Below, piece after piece: positions 33,919-45,400 of a stretch of DNA of 64,000 nt; position 1 is the stretch's first letter; every line of letters starts with the position of its first letter. Position numbers and translations under genes: made by a program. The notes below the pieces were generated by a model. The model had not been told where the DNA came from. It was given only the letters and a program-made list of their open reading frames with translations, and searched no databases. This DNA is from Alloprevotella sp. (GTDB lineage Bacteria > Bacteroidota > Bacteroidia > Bacteroidales > Bacteroidaceae): the NCBI GenBank assembly GCA_017477205.1, contig JAFUXE010000020.1, forward strand, positions 1 to 64,000. The letters are read 5' to 3'.

Positions 33919-34014
33919 ACGATGCAAAAGTAGTCAAAATCTTCGTTCTGCCACCGCTTTATATAAAAAAGTACTGATTTTTATATGTTTTTAGCAGAAA
34001 AGTGGTTGCTATGG
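33919..34014. repeat. 96-bp direct repeat, copy 2 (5' side of toxin-antitoxin module)
   Basis: Second copy of the sequence at 33049-33144, lying immediately upstream of the antitoxin gene and containing its probable -7 promoter element on the minus strand (CAAAAGTA, 33925-33932 on the plus strand). Confidence 0.88.
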
Positions 34015-34034
34015 CGTTGTTCTCTCGCACAAGT

Positions 34035-34084
34035 ATGATACTTAAGCACTCGTAACTCATATAGTTAGACAGAGTAAGTATCAT
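34035..34084. repeat. 10-bp inverted repeat with 30-base loop
   Basis: ATGATACTTA (34035-34044) and TAAGTATCAT (34075-34084) are perfect reverse complements. The element lies between the direct repeat and the alaS terminator and may be the edge of an old insertion or a regulatory dyad; neither can be shown. Confidence 0.55.
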
Positions 34085-34115
34085 GTCACTTCTCGCCTCC
34101 TGGAACAAATAAAAA

Positions 34116-34146
34116 TTTGCGCGCTCCTGAATGGAACGCGCAAACC
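34116..34146 (-). terminator. Terminator-like hairpin downstream of alaS
   Basis: TTTGCGCG pairs with CGCGCAAA around a 13-base loop, with an A/T-rich flank on the side facing away from alaS. It is the probable end of the alaS transcript. A perfect palindrome lies between it and the gene. Confidence 0.6.
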
Positions 34147-34153
34147 TTATAAG

Positions 34154-34171
34154 GACGGGGCATGCCCCGTC
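34154..34171. repeat. Perfect 18-bp palindrome
   Basis: GACGGGGCATGCCCCGTC is a perfect dyad 20 bases past the alaS stop codon. It may strengthen termination or bind a dimeric protein. Confidence 0.6.
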
Positions 34172-34191
34172 ATGTGTCAAACGCAAAGGCT

Positions 34192-36810
34192 TTATAAGCC
34201 GGCAAGTTCAATCACCTTGCTGACGGCGGCTTCAAGGCCGTCGGGATTCTTTCCGCCAGCCGTTGCAAAGTGGGGAGCACCGCCGCCGCCGCCCTGAATC
34301 TCGCGTGCGGCTTCGCGAACAAGTTGTCCGGCATTGAGACCGCGACCCTGAACAAGGTCCTTGCTTATCATTACCGTCAGAAGCGGCTTGCCCTCGAACT
34401 GGCTGCCGACAACGCACAGCATCTTCTCCGGCAGCTGGCCCGCAATCTGGAATGCCATATCCTTGACGGCATCGGGAGCCACTGGCGTGGGAACCACACC
34501 ACGTACGAGGCGTATCTCGCCGCGAAGCTCGGACTTCGCGATAAGGGCTTCCTTCACCTGCTGCATCTTCTGCTTCATGAAACCTTCCACCTCCTTCTTC
34601 AAACCTTCGTTCTCATCAATGGTTTTCAGGATGGCCGTACGGAGGTCCTTGGCGTTGTTGAAGAGGTCACGCACGCCCTGGAGCATTTCCTGCTGGGTGT
34701 AAACGCTTTCTTCTGCCGCTTCCCCCGTGATGGCTTCCACGCGGCGCACACCGGCAGCCACGCTGCTCTCGCTGAGGAGGCGGAAAAGGCCGATGCGTCC
34801 CGTGCTCTTGGCGTGACATCCGCCACAGAACTCCACGCTTTGACCGAACTGTACGACGCGTACTTTGTCGCCGTACTTTTCGCCGAAGAGGGCGATGGCG
34901 CCAAGCTTCTTGGCTTCTTCCATCGGCACGTCGCGATGGTCCTGCAAGGGGATGTCCTCACGGATGCGGCGGTTCACAATGCGCTCTACCTGGCGGAGTT
35001 CCTCGGGCGTCACCTTCTGGAAGTGGGAGAAGTCGAAGCGCAGGTAGTCCGGCGTGACAAGCGAGCCTTTCTGCTCCACGTGGGTGCCAAGCACTTCGCG
35101 GAGAGCCTGGTCAAGAAGGTGCGTAGCCGTATGGTTTGCCTCGCAGGCGCGACGGGCACGAACGTCAACGGCGGCATGCCAGGTGCCTTCGAGCGCAGCA
35201 GGCAATTCCTTCGCGAGGTGGACGGGCAGTCCGTTTTCGCTCTTTGTATCGAATATCTCTATGGTGGCCTCGCCGTTTGCAAGCGTTCCCCGGTCGCCCA
35301 CCTGTCCGCCCATCTCGGCATAGAAGGGCGTCACGTCGAGCACCAGCTCGTAGTAGGTCTGCTTCTTCTGCTGCACGCGGCGGTAGCGCAGGATGCGGCA
35401 GTCCTCTTCTGTCTTGTCCCAGGCAACGGACTGCGTCTCGCCCTCTGCAAATACCACCCAGTCGTCGGTCTCCACCTTGGCGGCCCCGCGCGCACGTTCC
35501 TTCTGCTTCTGCATCTCCACGTTGAAGCCCGCCTCGTCAACGGTGAGGCCTGCCTCGGCGCAGATGAGCTGCGTCAGGTCGAGGGGGAAGCCGTATGTAT
35601 CGAAAAGCGTGAAGGCTTTTTCGCCTGCCAGCACGCCGCCCTTGGGCGTTGTCTCTATCTCTTTCTGCAACAGGTTGATACCCGTCGCCAAAGTGCGCAG
35701 GAAGGAGTCTTCCTCTTCCTTGATGACACGCGTGATGAGTTCCTGCTGTGCGGGCAGTTCCGGATAGGCAGCCCCCATCTCCTCAACGAGCGTCGGGATG
35801 AGGCGGTACATGAACGCCTTCTTCTGGTCGAGGAAAGTGTAGGCATAGCGTACGGCACGGCGCAGGATACGGCGGATGACGTAGCCGGCCTTTGCGTTGG
35901 AAGGCAGCTGGCCGTCGGCAATGCTGAAAGAGATGGCGCGAAGATGGTCTGCGATGACGCGCATGGCGATGTCCGTCTGCTCGTTCTCACCATAGGTGCG
36001 GCCGGAAAGTTCGCCTATCTTCTTCAAAATAGGCTGGAACACGTCCGTATCGTAGTTGGACGTTTTTCCCTGCAAGGCACGCACGAGGCGTTCAAAGCCC
36101 ATGCCGGTATCGATAACGTGCATCGGCAGCTTCTCCAAGGAGCCGTCCGCCTTACGGTTGTATTGCATGAACACGATGTTCCAGATTTCAATGACCAGCG
36201 GGTTATCCTTGTTGACGAGCGTCTCACCCGGAACAGCAGCTTTTTCTGCTTCGGAACGGGAGTCGAGGTGGATTTCCGAACAAGGTCCGCAGGGACCCGT
36301 ATCGCCCATCTCCCAGAAGTTGTCGTGCTTGTTTCCGTTGATGATATGGTTGGCAGGAACGTGCTTTGCCCAATAGCCCGCGGCCTCGTCGTCGCGGCCG
36401 AGGCCGTCGTCTGCACTTCCCTCAAATACCGTCACGTAAAGGTCCTTCGGGTCGAGATGAAGCACGTCAACAAGGTACTCCCAGGCATAGTCTATGGCTT
36501 CCTGCTTGAAGTAGTCGCCAAAGCTCCAGTTTCCGAGCATTTCAAACATGGTGTGGTGGTACGTGTCGTGTCCCACCTCCTCCAGGTCGTTGTGCTTACC
36601 GCTCACGCGCAGACACTTCTGGGAGTCTGCGCGGCGGCGCGGCTCGGGCGTGCGGTTGCCGAGGATGACGTCCTTCCACTGGTTCATGCCGGCATTCGTG
36701 AACATCAGCGTAGGGTCGTCCTTGACCACCATCGGGGCAGAAGGTACGATGACGTGTCCCTTGCCTTCAAAGAACTTCTTATACGATTCGCGGATTTCGT
36801 TTGCTGTCAT
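34192..36810 (-). CDS. alaS: Alanyl-tRNA synthetase
   Basis: The 872-residue class II synthetase attaches alanine to tRNA-Ala. The catalytic domain starts [12 protein letters not shown] with [13 protein letters not shown], followed by the tRNA-recognition region, the editing domain with [16 protein letters not shown] and the zinc-site [10 protein letters not shown], and the C-terminal C-Ala domain ending [15 protein letters not shown]. Length and domain order are those of a full bacterial enzyme. The start at 36810 gives the normal N-terminus ([14 protein letters not shown]). It is transcribed divergently from the SusC gene across a 256-base spacer in which a weak TAACTTCG element at 36871-36864 could serve it. 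Confidence 0.97.
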   Translation of the reverse strand: MTANEIRESYKKFFEGKGHVIVPSAPMVVKDDPTLMFTNAGMNQWKDVILGNRTPEPRRRADSQKCLRVSGKHNDLEEVGHDTYHHTMFEMLGNWSFGDYFKQEAIDYAWEYLVDVLHLDPKDLYVTVFEGSADDGLGRDDEAAGYWAKHVPANHIINGNKHDNFWEMGDTGPCGPCSEIHLDSRSEAEKAAVPGETLVNKDNPLVIEIWNIVFMQYNRKADGSLEKLPMHVIDTGMGFERLVRALQGKTSNYDTDVFQPILKKIGELSGRTYGENEQTDIAMRVIADHLRAISFSIADGQLPSNAKAGYVIRRILRRAVRYAYTFLDQKKAFMYRLIPTLVEEMGAAYPELPAQQELITRVIKEEEDSFLRTLATGINLLQKEIETTPKGGVLAGEKAFTLFDTYGFPLDLTQLICAEAGLTVDEAGFNVEMQKQKERARGAAKVETDDWVVFAEGETQSVAWDKTEEDCRILRYRRVQQKKQTYYELVLDVTPFYAEMGGQVGDRGTLANGEATIEIFDTKSENGLPVHLAKELPAALEGTWHAAVDVRARRACEANHTATHLLDQALREVLGTHVEQKGSLVTPDYLRFDFSHFQKVTPEELRQVERIVNRRIREDIPLQDHRDVPMEEAKKLGAIALFGEKYGDKVRVVQFGQSVEFCGGCHAKSTGRIGLFRLLSESSVAAGVRRVEAITGEAAEESVYTQQEMLQGVRDLFNNAKDLRTAILKTIDENEGLKKEVEGFMKQKMQQVKEALIAKSELRGEIRLVRGVVPTPVAPDAVKDMAFQIAGQLPEKMLCVVGSQFEGKPLLTVMISKDLVQGRGLNAGQLVREAAREIQGGGGGAPHFATAGGKNPDGLEAAVSKVIELAGL

Positions 36811-37066
36811 AGTGTTTTCTTGTATTTATATATTTTATTTTATTGTGTGCTTATTTCGGGGCGCGAAGTTAGTGCAAAGCGCGGAAAGAAAGAAAAAATT
36901 GCAGCATAATTGTTAAAAATGCGGGAAATACTTGCACGAAAAGCAAAAAAGTGTTTTCTTTGCTTCGCCGAAATACGTTTTTTATCGGCAAAGGCCGAAA
37001 AGACGTACGAACTGCATGGCAGAAAGAAGAAAACACAACATACTAATCAATCATCAAATCAATTCT

Positions 37067-40000
37067 ATGCAAAAGCCTAAGAAATCAGTAGGAATGCTAC
37101 TTCTGTTGTCTTTGCTCTGTGGGGGAAGTTTCTCCGCTGTCCATGCGACGACGCCCACGGTGAACAACGTAGCACTGCAAGCTGAAACCGTACAGGGTAC
37201 GGTAGTAGACGAAAACGGCGTGCCCGTAACCGGTGCCGCCGTTGTTGTTGTCGGTGCAAAGGTCGTTACCTCCACCGACGCAAACGGCTTCTTCAAAATC
37301 GCCAACGTAGAGCGTGGCGCACAGCTCCGCATCTCCCTACTCGGTTACAAGACGCAAACCGTGAAGTGGGACGGACAGCCCCTCAACATTGTGCTTGAAG
37401 AAGCAGAAAACGTCCTTGAGGAAGCCGTGGTTACGGCCATGGGTATCCGCCGTAAGGAGACTTCGCTGACGTATGCCACGCAGCAGATTAAAGCTGAAGA
37501 CCTCATGAAGGTTCAGGACGTCAACGTAGCCAACCAGCTGGAAGGTAAAATCTCCGGTCTGACTATCACACCGAGTGCCGGTGGTGCCGGTGGTGCTTCC
37601 AAAATCGTGCTCCGTGGTCAGAAGTCCATCCTGGGTAGCTCCACGCCGCTCATCGTTGTGGACGGTGTGCCCTTGACGAACAACACGCGCGGCCAGCTGG
37701 GCATGGGTGCCGGTACGTCCCTGACCTCTGACGTGAGCAGTGAAGGTGCCGACCCGCTCTCCATGATCAACCCCGACGACATTGAAAGCATGAACGTGCT
37801 GAAGGGTGCCAACGCTGCCGCTCTGTACGGTTCGCAGGCTGCCAACGGTGTCATCATGATTACCACGAAGAAGGGTAAGGAAGGTAAAATCGACATCAAC
37901 TACACCACGAACGTAACGTTTGAGAGCCCGCTGCTGACGCCGAAAATCCAGACGGTCTATGGTGCAAACCAAACTGCAGCCGGAGGCCTTGAATCTAACG
38001 GCTGGGGCGACAAAATTGCCAATCGCGCCGCAGACAACCTTGTTATTGCAACGCCGTTCCCGAACGACTCTCCCTTCCAAGTTGGAGATGCCGACAATCC
38101 CACAATGATGTACATCCATTTGCGTAATAAGGGTCGCGACAATTCCAAGGACTTCTACCGCACAGGTACGACGTTCAACAACTCCGTAGCCCTTTCCGGC
38201 GGTACGGAAAAGGTCAAGACCTACTTCTCCTACGCAAACACCCATGCCAACGGTATGATTGAGAACAACAGCTACAACCGTAACACGCTGGCCTTCCGCC
38301 AGAGCTACAAGCTGTGGAACCGCATCGACCTTGATGCCTCAATCAACTACGTGCAGACCGTTACGCGCAACCGTCCCGGTGGTGGTGGTCACCTGAACCC
38401 CATCTACCACCTCTACACCACGCCGAACAACGTGGATATGGCCTACTATAAGGAGAACTACAAGGTTGACAACGCCCAGTGGTACAACTCCACGGACCGT
38501 AGCTACTACCAGCCCATCAACTATCCCGTCCTTGACGCCAACGGCAACTTGCAGTACGACGAGAACGGGAACATCGTTACTTCTTCCGGTTACTCCTGGA
38601 CAAAGGGCAGGACGCTCCTTAGTGGCCCCCGTCAGGACTGGGCATACATGGCAGCCAGCTACAACAACCCCTACTGGCTGACGAACATGAACCGCAGCAA
38701 GCAGAAGACCGACCGCATCTATGGCTCCTTCACGGGTAAGCTGAACATCTACGACGGCCTTTCCTTACAGGCACGTCTCGGCTTCGACCACACGCGCTAC
38801 AACAACGAGACGAAGCGTTACGCCACAACGACCTACTACTCCGGTTACCAGATGATGGACTACGGTATGTACTGGGTCGGCAACGAGCGCACCGCCGAAA
38901 TCTACACCGACTACCTGCTCTCTTACGACAAGACGTTTGAAGATTGGTCCGTAAGTGCATCCGCAGGTTATGTAGGTCACACGATTAAGTCGCAGAATAT
39001 GTCCACCAGCGTGGAAGCAACTGTTATACCTAACTATTATCAACCTAATAATAGCAATCCTAGTGGTATTCCCACTATCGTAAACCGCTTTGAAACCAGC
39101 TCTGGCGATAAGGGTGCAACGGGCACCAGCAAGAGTTCCAACTGGGACCAGGCCGCCCTCTTCACCGCACAGATCGGTTGGCAGGACAAGGTTTATGTGG
39201 ATGGTTCCTATCGTCAGGACTGGTATCGTTCCTTCAAGCAGTTCCACACGAAGTACGGCACGCCTATCTCCTACGGTTACTGGGGCATCGGCGCAAACGC
39301 CATCGTTTCCTCCCTGCTTGAAATGCCGGATTGGATTAACTACCTCAAGTATCGCGCTTCGTACTCTCAAGTAGGTAATGGCGTTCCTAACAATAATTTC
39401 TACCAGTACGGCACCAACAACCAGACAGATGCCGTCCTCCTCTCTGGCAACCTCGACTTCTATCCTGAACCCGAGAAACTGGGCTCGTTCGAGACTGGTG
39501 TGGAAATGTTGATGTTCAACAACAACCTGCAGTTCGACCTCACGTTCTACAACACCATCGCTGACAAGCAGTTCATGAACACAGGCCGTGCAGGCCGTAC
39601 CGTCCTGCTGAACTCCGCAAAGGTTCGCAATACGGGTATTGAAGCCACTATCGGTTATGACTTCCACTTCGGCGAAGACCTTCGCTGGAAGCCCACGCTG
39701 AACATTTCCTTCGACAACAACAAAATCCTGAGAAGTGCTTACCAAGAAGACGGCACGGAATCTCCCTACAAGCAGCAGCTTGGCGGTGCCCGCGTTGTTT
39801 ATCAGGAAGGTGGTTCCGTTGGCGACATCTACGTGACCGACTTCAAGCGCGACGAAAACGGCGTGCTCATTCTGAACCGCACGACTTTCGCCCCGCAATA
39901 TGACAACCTGCACCCCTACTCGAAGAAGATTGGTAACATGAACTCCAAGTGGCAGCTGGGTCTCAGCAACACCATCACGTACAAGGACTTCCAGCTCTTC

Positions 40001-40495
40001 TTCCTCATCAACGGCCGCATCGGCGGTAAGGTTATCTCCCAGACAGAAGGCTACCTGGACAACCTGGGCTTCTCCCAGCGCACCGCAGACGCTCGTCTGA
40101 ATGCTGAACGCAACGGTCTTTACACGGAAGATGGCCGCGAAGCCATGTATATCCACGGTAAGCCCGGCAAGAATGGCGTTGAAGGCGACTACCTCGTAGC
40201 CGTTGAAGAGTACTACCGCACCATCGGTGGTAACGCCAGCCCCACGCCCTACATCTACAATGCGACGAACTTCCGCCTGCGCGAGCTCTCCCTGAACTAC
40301 ACGTTCCGCAACCTGCTCGGAGAAGGCAAGCACCTGAATCTCTCCTTCGTAGGGCGTAACCTGTTCTTCTTCTACAACGATGCTCCGGTTGACCCGGATA
40401 TTTCCCTCTCCACGACGAACGGCCTCGGCGGCTTCGAGTACTTCAACATGCCGTCCACCCGCTCCTTCGGTTTCTCTGCTAAAATCAACTTCTAA
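37067..40495 (+). CDS. SusC/RagA-type TonB-dependent outer-membrane transporter
   Basis: The 1142-residue protein has a signal peptide (LLLLSLLCGGSFSAVHA), a carboxypeptidase-like regulatory domain (about 42-115, GTVVDENGVPVTGAAVVVVG), a plug (about 125-245, with PLIVVDGVPL and INPDDIESMNVLKGANAAALYG) and a 22-strand-type beta barrel ending SFGFSAKINF. There is no N-terminal STN domain, so signalling through an anti-sigma factor is unlikely. It imports oligosaccharides through the outer membrane with the SusD-like partner encoded 14 bases downstream. The frame is open for 45 codons upstream; the ATG at 37067 gives the signal peptide. It opens a locus with GH85 and GH89 enzymes. No regulator gene lies nearby. 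Confidence 0.95.
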   Translation: MQKPKKSVGMLLLLSLLCGGSFSAVHATTPTVNNVALQAETVQGTVVDENGVPVTGAAVVVVGAKVVTSTDANGFFKIANVERGAQLRISLLGYKTQTVKWDGQPLNIVLEEAENVLEEAVVTAMGIRRKETSLTYATQQIKAEDLMKVQDVNVANQLEGKISGLTITPSAGGAGGASKIVLRGQKSILGSSTPLIVVDGVPLTNNTRGQLGMGAGTSLTSDVSSEGADPLSMINPDDIESMNVLKGANAAALYGSQAANGVIMITTKKGKEGKIDINYTTNVTFESPLLTPKIQTVYGANQTAAGGLESNGWGDKIANRAADNLVIATPFPNDSPFQVGDADNPTMMYIHLRNKGRDNSKDFYRTGTTFNNSVALSGGTEKVKTYFSYANTHANGMIENNSYNRNTLAFRQSYKLWNRIDLDASINYVQTVTRNRPGGGGHLNPIYHLYTTPNNVDMAYYKENYKVDNAQWYNSTDRSYYQPINYPVLDANGNLQYDENGNIVTSSGYSWTKGRTLLSGPRQDWAYMAASYNNPYWLTNMNRSKQKTDRIYGSFTGKLNIYDGLSLQARLGFDHTRYNNETKRYATTTYYSGYQMMDYGMYWVGNERTAEIYTDYLLSYDKTFEDWSVSASAGYVGHTIKSQNMSTSVEATVIPNYYQPNNSNPSGIPTIVNRFETSSGDKGATGTSKSSNWDQAALFTAQIGWQDKVYVDGSYRQDWYRSFKQFHTKYGTPISYGYWGIGANAIVSSLLEMPDWINYLKYRASYSQVGNGVPNNNFYQYGTNNQTDAVLLSGNLDFYPEPEKLGSFETGVEMLMFNNNLQFDLTFYNTIADKQFMNTGRAGRTVLLNSAKVRNTGIEATIGYDFHFGEDLRWKPTLNISFDNNKILRSAYQEDGTESPYKQQLGGARVVYQEGGSVGDIYVTDFKRDENGVLILNRTTFAPQYDNLHPYSKKIGNMNSKWQLGLSNTITYKDFQLFFLINGRIGGKVISQTEGYLDNLGFSQRTADARLNAERNGLYTEDGREAMYIHGKPGKNGVEGDYLVAVEEYYRTIGGNASPTPYIYNATNFRLRELSLNYTFRNLLGEGKHLNLSFVGRNLFFFYNDAPVDPDISLSTTNGLGGFEYFNMPSTRSFGFSAKINF

Positions 40496-40509
40496 TGCAT
40501 CTTGAGACA

Positions 40510-42339
40510 ATGAATAAATTCATCTATTTCTTAGCACTTGTTCTCGGCGGGTTGGGGCTTCAGTCCTGTCTTGACTTCGACGATGAATACTCCACGCTGA
40601 ATTCTGACCAGGACATCAACCTTGACACCGAATTCTACGGACAGCCCGACACGCTGAACTACCGCGTGGAAATCTCCGAAGAAATGTTTGACTCTGCCTC
40701 CACGGCACTGAACATCTACCTGCGTTCCATGATTACCGGTCAGTATTGCATGCTGGGTGGTAAGGAAGGCCAAGCTCCCGGTTCCCACGCCTACCAGTAT
40801 CAGTACATCTGCACGGACGGCTATGCACAGTACGCAGTGGTGCCCCACTACTACTTTGCCTACTCCACGGACCACAACTACAACTCCACGTACTACATCA
40901 ACACGAGTTTCAACCCCGGTCCCAGCGGACGCTTCATCGGCATGAAGAACGCCATCGTGCCGGCAATGAACCACCCCTTGGCCGACTCCATTCCCGAAAT
41001 CAAGGCTGTCAACCTGCTGATTTACGACTATGGTGCAGCTGAAGTCATGGACGTTTACGGTGGTATCCCCTATCAGGAGTATAAGGAGAACCGCACGGTG
41101 AACCCCTACACCTATCAGGGCCTTGAAGAGGTTTACCTCAAAATTGTCGAGAACATCGACACCATCGTGAACTGCTTCCGCTACTACGGCGATAGCATAC
41201 AATTAGAAGATGGCACTTATAAGCATAACCGTCCCGACTGGTATAAGGAGAAGCTCCAGAAGATGCTCTACCGCTACGGGAAGGTCGTTCAGGATGCCTA
41301 CACCGGCAGGGAAGGCTTCGACTCCTGGATTCGCTTTGCCAACTCCCTGAAGCTCCGCATGGCTATGCGCATCGTGAAGGTGAAGCCCGAACTGGCCAAG
41401 CAATGGGCTGAAGAGGCTGTTGCCGGCGGCGTAATCGAAAGCTACGAACAGCAGGTCGGCCTTACGCCTATGAACGAAGGTTTCTCCAACCCGCTCCTGG
41501 AAATCACGAAGACGTGGAACGACTCCCGCCTCGGCGCATCCTTCGAGAGCCTGCTGATGAGCCTTGACCATCCGTACACCAAGTACATGTTCAACAAGAA
41601 CAGTGAAGTGCTGAAGAACAAGAATACGGGTGAGGTAACAGAGCCCAACACACGCATTGTCGGTCTGCGTGCCGGCGGCCACTTCGGTGAAGACCAGCAG
41701 TATGCCGGTAACCAGTACGTCGGCGTCAGCCAGGTGAACCCCGAAGGCATCACGATGGCTCCCATCTGGATGATCAAGTGGGCAGAAGTTGATTTCCTGC
41801 GTGCCGAAGGTGCCCTGCGCGGTTGGGACATGGGTGGCGACGCCCAGTTCTTCTACGAGCGCGGCATCTGCAACGCCTCTCTCGTTGATCCTCTCCTGTT
41901 CGACTACGACTATGCAAACCTGGTAGAGGCATATTTGCAGAAGGAGACCGCCACGGACTACACCTACGTGGATCCCTTCGGCGACACGCCCGACATGCCC
42001 AGCGTCACGAAAATTGGCGTGAAGTGGAACGAAGGCGACGACCGCGAGACGAAGCTTGAGAAGATTATCACGCAGAAGTACATCGCCCTCTATCCCAACA
42101 GCTACGAAGCATGGGCAGAACTCCGCCGCACGGGCTATCCCAAGCTCTTCCCCGTCCTCAACCCGTGGGAAGGCGACGAAAGCCTTGACGATGGTGACAT
42201 GATTCGCCGCATGCCCTATCCCGGCCGTGAGGACGACTCCACCAACAACGACATTGAACGTTCCGGTCTTGACGCCCTTGGCGGCCCGGACCTCCAGGGC
42301 TTCCGCCTCTGGTGGGACGTAGAAGGTCCTAACTTCTAA
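40510..42339 (+). CDS. SusD/RagB-type outer-membrane lipoprotein
   Basis: The 609-residue lipoprotein has a signal ending in GLQSC (Cys20), followed by the helical SusD-like fold. IYDYGAAEVMDVYGGIPYQEY and IWMIKWAEVDFLRAEGALRGW are typical of the SusD-like nutrient-binding subfamily, and the C-terminal EAWAELRRTGYPKLFP is conserved. It caps the SusC barrel at the cell surface and binds the glycan. The start at 40510 is preferred over an upstream in-frame codon that touches the SusC stop. A perfect inverted repeat lies 14 bases after its stop and may reduce read-through into the GH85 gene. Confidence 0.93.
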   Translation: MNKFIYFLALVLGGLGLQSCLDFDDEYSTLNSDQDINLDTEFYGQPDTLNYRVEISEEMFDSASTALNIYLRSMITGQYCMLGGKEGQAPGSHAYQYQYICTDGYAQYAVVPHYYFAYSTDHNYNSTYYINTSFNPGPSGRFIGMKNAIVPAMNHPLADSIPEIKAVNLLIYDYGAAEVMDVYGGIPYQEYKENRTVNPYTYQGLEEVYLKIVENIDTIVNCFRYYGDSIQLEDGTYKHNRPDWYKEKLQKMLYRYGKVVQDAYTGREGFDSWIRFANSLKLRMAMRIVKVKPELAKQWAEEAVAGGVIESYEQQVGLTPMNEGFSNPLLEITKTWNDSRLGASFESLLMSLDHPYTKYMFNKNSEVLKNKNTGEVTEPNTRIVGLRAGGHFGEDQQYAGNQYVGVSQVNPEGITMAPIWMIKWAEVDFLRAEGALRGWDMGGDAQFFYERGICNASLVDPLLFDYDYANLVEAYLQKETATDYTYVDPFGDTPDMPSVTKIGVKWNEGDDRETKLEKIITQKYIALYPNSYEAWAELRRTGYPKLFPVLNPWEGDESLDDGDMIRRMPYPGREDDSTNNDIERSGLDALGGPDLQGFRLWWDVEGPNF

Positions 42340-42353
42340 GCATTCCCTCTCTA

Positions 42354-42391
42354 CGAGTTACGGGTAACCCTTCGGGGCTTCCCGTAACTCG
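42354..42391 (+). terminator. Hairpin between SusD and GH85 genes
   Basis: CGAGTTACGGG and CCCGTAACTCG form a perfect 11-base-pair stem, followed by CTTTATTAT. It may be a partial terminator or an RNA-stability element that sets the SusCD-to-enzyme ratio. Confidence 0.7.
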
Positions 42392-42439
42392 CTTTATTAT
42401 GTTCTACAAGAAACTGATTATTCTCCTATTCACTACACT

Positions 42440-45400
42440 ATGAAGAAAACTACATTTGCAAGTCTGCTGATGGCAGGATGCCTCGTGGCCGGTTCCTTCA
42501 CGGAAGCCAAGGCACAGTACGACCCGTCCGCCTCCACAGAAATTTTCGACTTCAACCCCTTCTCTGACGAGAAGATGCTGAACCTCTTCTACGACGCCCT
42601 GAAACAAGGCCGTCAGTATCCGACGGAAGCAGAGTTCGAGGCTGCAGGTTTCAACATGACCGACGTTGAGTTCGTACGCTCCCACGTGCGCCGCCGCGCA
42701 CTCATCAACGAGCAGGACAAGCAGCTCAACACCAGCATCAAGAACGACCGCCGCGTATGGATGAACATCCCGATGGGCTCCGCAAAGGGCATCGGCGGCT
42801 ATCCCGGCACGAACCCCGGCGACGACACCTACAGCCTCTGGAACTATACGCACCTCTTCGGCTCCTGGAACCACGGCGTGTTCCAAGCTCCCGGTGCATG
42901 GATTGACGCTGCCCACCAGAACGGTACGGACATCATGTCCGGCATCAAGTTCTTTGAAAGCTGGACAGCCTCCGCACAGCCCACAGGCTGGCAGAAGCTT
43001 TCCACGGCCAAGGAGAGCGACGGCTCCTACAAGTACGTGAAGCCGCTCATCAACTGCCTGCTCTACTTCGGCTCCGATGGTATCAACTACAACTGGGAGG
43101 CTGCCGGCTATAACGATGCCGACGTCGTGGCTTTCCACAAAGCCCTCTACAAGGAAGCAGCCGCTCAAGGTTTCGACAGTTTCCACATCGGTCTCTACAC
43201 AGCGCTGTCCACCCTTACGGCAACCAACAGCGATGCCATGTTCGGCTCCAAGACGACGGGAAAGACAACCGACCTGATGCTTAACTATGCAGGCGGCGAC
43301 TTCACCTATGGCGTAACGACCTCCGTCAACACAGCCAAGAACGCTATGGGAACAGCCGATGGCCTTTACGCCGGCGTATGGATTGTGACGATGAACCGCA
43401 CATGGTCACGCCTTGCAGGCAACGACATCGGTGCCTGCCTCTGGGGCGAGCACGCCAGCAGCCGCTTCTGGAGCTACAACGTAGGTAACGATGCCCAGAA
43501 CTTCCAGGCCAACTATCAGGCCATGCTTGAGCGCGGCTTCTCCGGCGGTAACCGCAACCCGGCCAACCTGCCCACGATGAACTCCAACGGCAACGAATGG
43601 GCTTGGAACGGAACCACACCGCCCCTGTCCAAGTTCGGAGGCCTTGCCACCTACTTCCCTGAGCGTTCCGCCATCCAGGGCAAACTGCCCTTCCACACGT
43701 ACTTCAACATCGGTACGGGTGAGGTGTATAACTACAAAGGCAAGCAGACCCACGGCAACTGGTACAACCTCTCCACGCAGGACCTCGTGCCCACCTACCG
43801 CTGGCTCGTGTATAACGCCGGTACGACCACCGTCAGCACGGCCATCCAGCCCGAATTCTCCATTGAGGACGCCTACAACGGCGGTTCGTGCCTCGTGCTC
43901 TCCGGCCGCGCCACGCAGTCCGGCACCGACATCGTGCTCTATCGCACGAAGCTCACCGGAACAGAAGGCCAGCCCTACGCAAAAATTGCCGTCAAGACGG
44001 GCAAGGAAGGCGTGAACGAGACAAACCTCTACCTCATCGTGAAGGTCGGCGAAACGTGGAAGGAATTCCCCGTTGGCACCGCCGAGGGCACGACGTGGCA
44101 GGAAAAGACCATCGAACTCTCCGGCCTCGGCTCCTCCGACCAGATTGACTTCATCGGCCTACGCGTCAAGGGCAGCGAGGATAACTACAAGCTCCTCGTC
44201 GGCGAGCTCCAAATCAACGACGACGTGAAGACCGTTCCCGCAGCCATCAAGGACCTGACGGCTGAGGTGAAGCGCGAAACGACGAAGATGTTCAGCGTGA
44301 AGCTCAACTGGAACCTGGACGCCGAGACACCCGCCCACGGCCTGCTCTACAACGAGGATGCCAACGTGGACCATTTCGAGGTGCTCTACAAGGACGGCGA
44401 GAACGGCCGCGTAAGCCTCGTGAGCCACGTGCAGGGCTGGTCTGCCTTTGTGGGCAACAAGACCCTTGAAGACGGGGAAGACCCCTACTACGGCGTGCGC
44501 GCCGTCTCCACGGACATGAAGACCTACAGCGAGCCCGTCTGGGTACACGTAACCCGCAGCACGAACGTGCCGGAAGGTGCCGCCGAGGGCGACCTGCTCT
44601 ATCCCGGTGAGAGCGTCATCAACGTAAGTGCCGATGGCTTCCAGACCGCCGTCAACACGCGCTACCTCACCAGCGTCACCACGACCGGTGCCAGCGTGGA
44701 AGACCTCAACTACGAAGGTACACGCGACATGGACTACGACGCTCCCGAGGACAACGACAACTACATCGACGCTCACGAGACTGCCGTACTGAAGGTGAAG
44801 CAGGGCGACGAAATCACGCTCGACTACAAATGGTTCGAAAGTTCCGACGGTATGCAGTGGTGCGTCATGAAAGCCTACGCCGACTGGAACCTCAACGGTT
44901 ACTTCGAGGGCGGCACAGACGAGCTCCTTGTTGAGCAGGGTACGCAGAACACCAACAACAGCTATGAGAACACGAAGGAATACGCAGACGCACACGGCAC
45001 CGGCGCGCTCCACGCGAACGGTTACACGAACAGTCCGCTCGTTCCCTTCAAGTTCAAGGTGCCCGAGGATGCCGTTTGCGGCAAAGGCCGCATCCGCATC
45101 GTCTTCACGGACGCTTGGCAGCCTCACCCCGGTGCCATCGGCCTGACGGCAAAGGGCTTCTCTCTTGACCTCGGTCTGGAAATCAGCGGTGACAACCCGC
45201 AGCGTGAGGTCATCGTGACCCGCGACCAGGGCGAAGCCGACGAACCCGAAGGCCTCGTAGGGGAAGAGCCCAACGGCATTAACGTGGTTCGCGGCAGCGG
45301 TGTTTCCCGCGCCACCCTCACGGACGACGCCATCCAGTTCACGGACGTAGAGAAGGCTTGGGTATATACGGCCGACGGCCGCCTCGTAAAGTTCCTCTCG

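Noticed and set aside
33959..34186. 75-codon minus-strand frame
   Set aside because: It runs through the direct repeat, an inverted repeat, a hairpin and a palindrome, and lacks any recognisable protein feature.
34270..36909. Long open frame (879 codons) antisense to alaS
   Set aside because: It is a codon-bias shadow of alaS, with no recognisable protein.
36811..37066. Regulator or riboswitch between alaS and the SusC gene
   Set aside because: No conserved structure or coding frame was seen; only weak promoter-like sequence is present.
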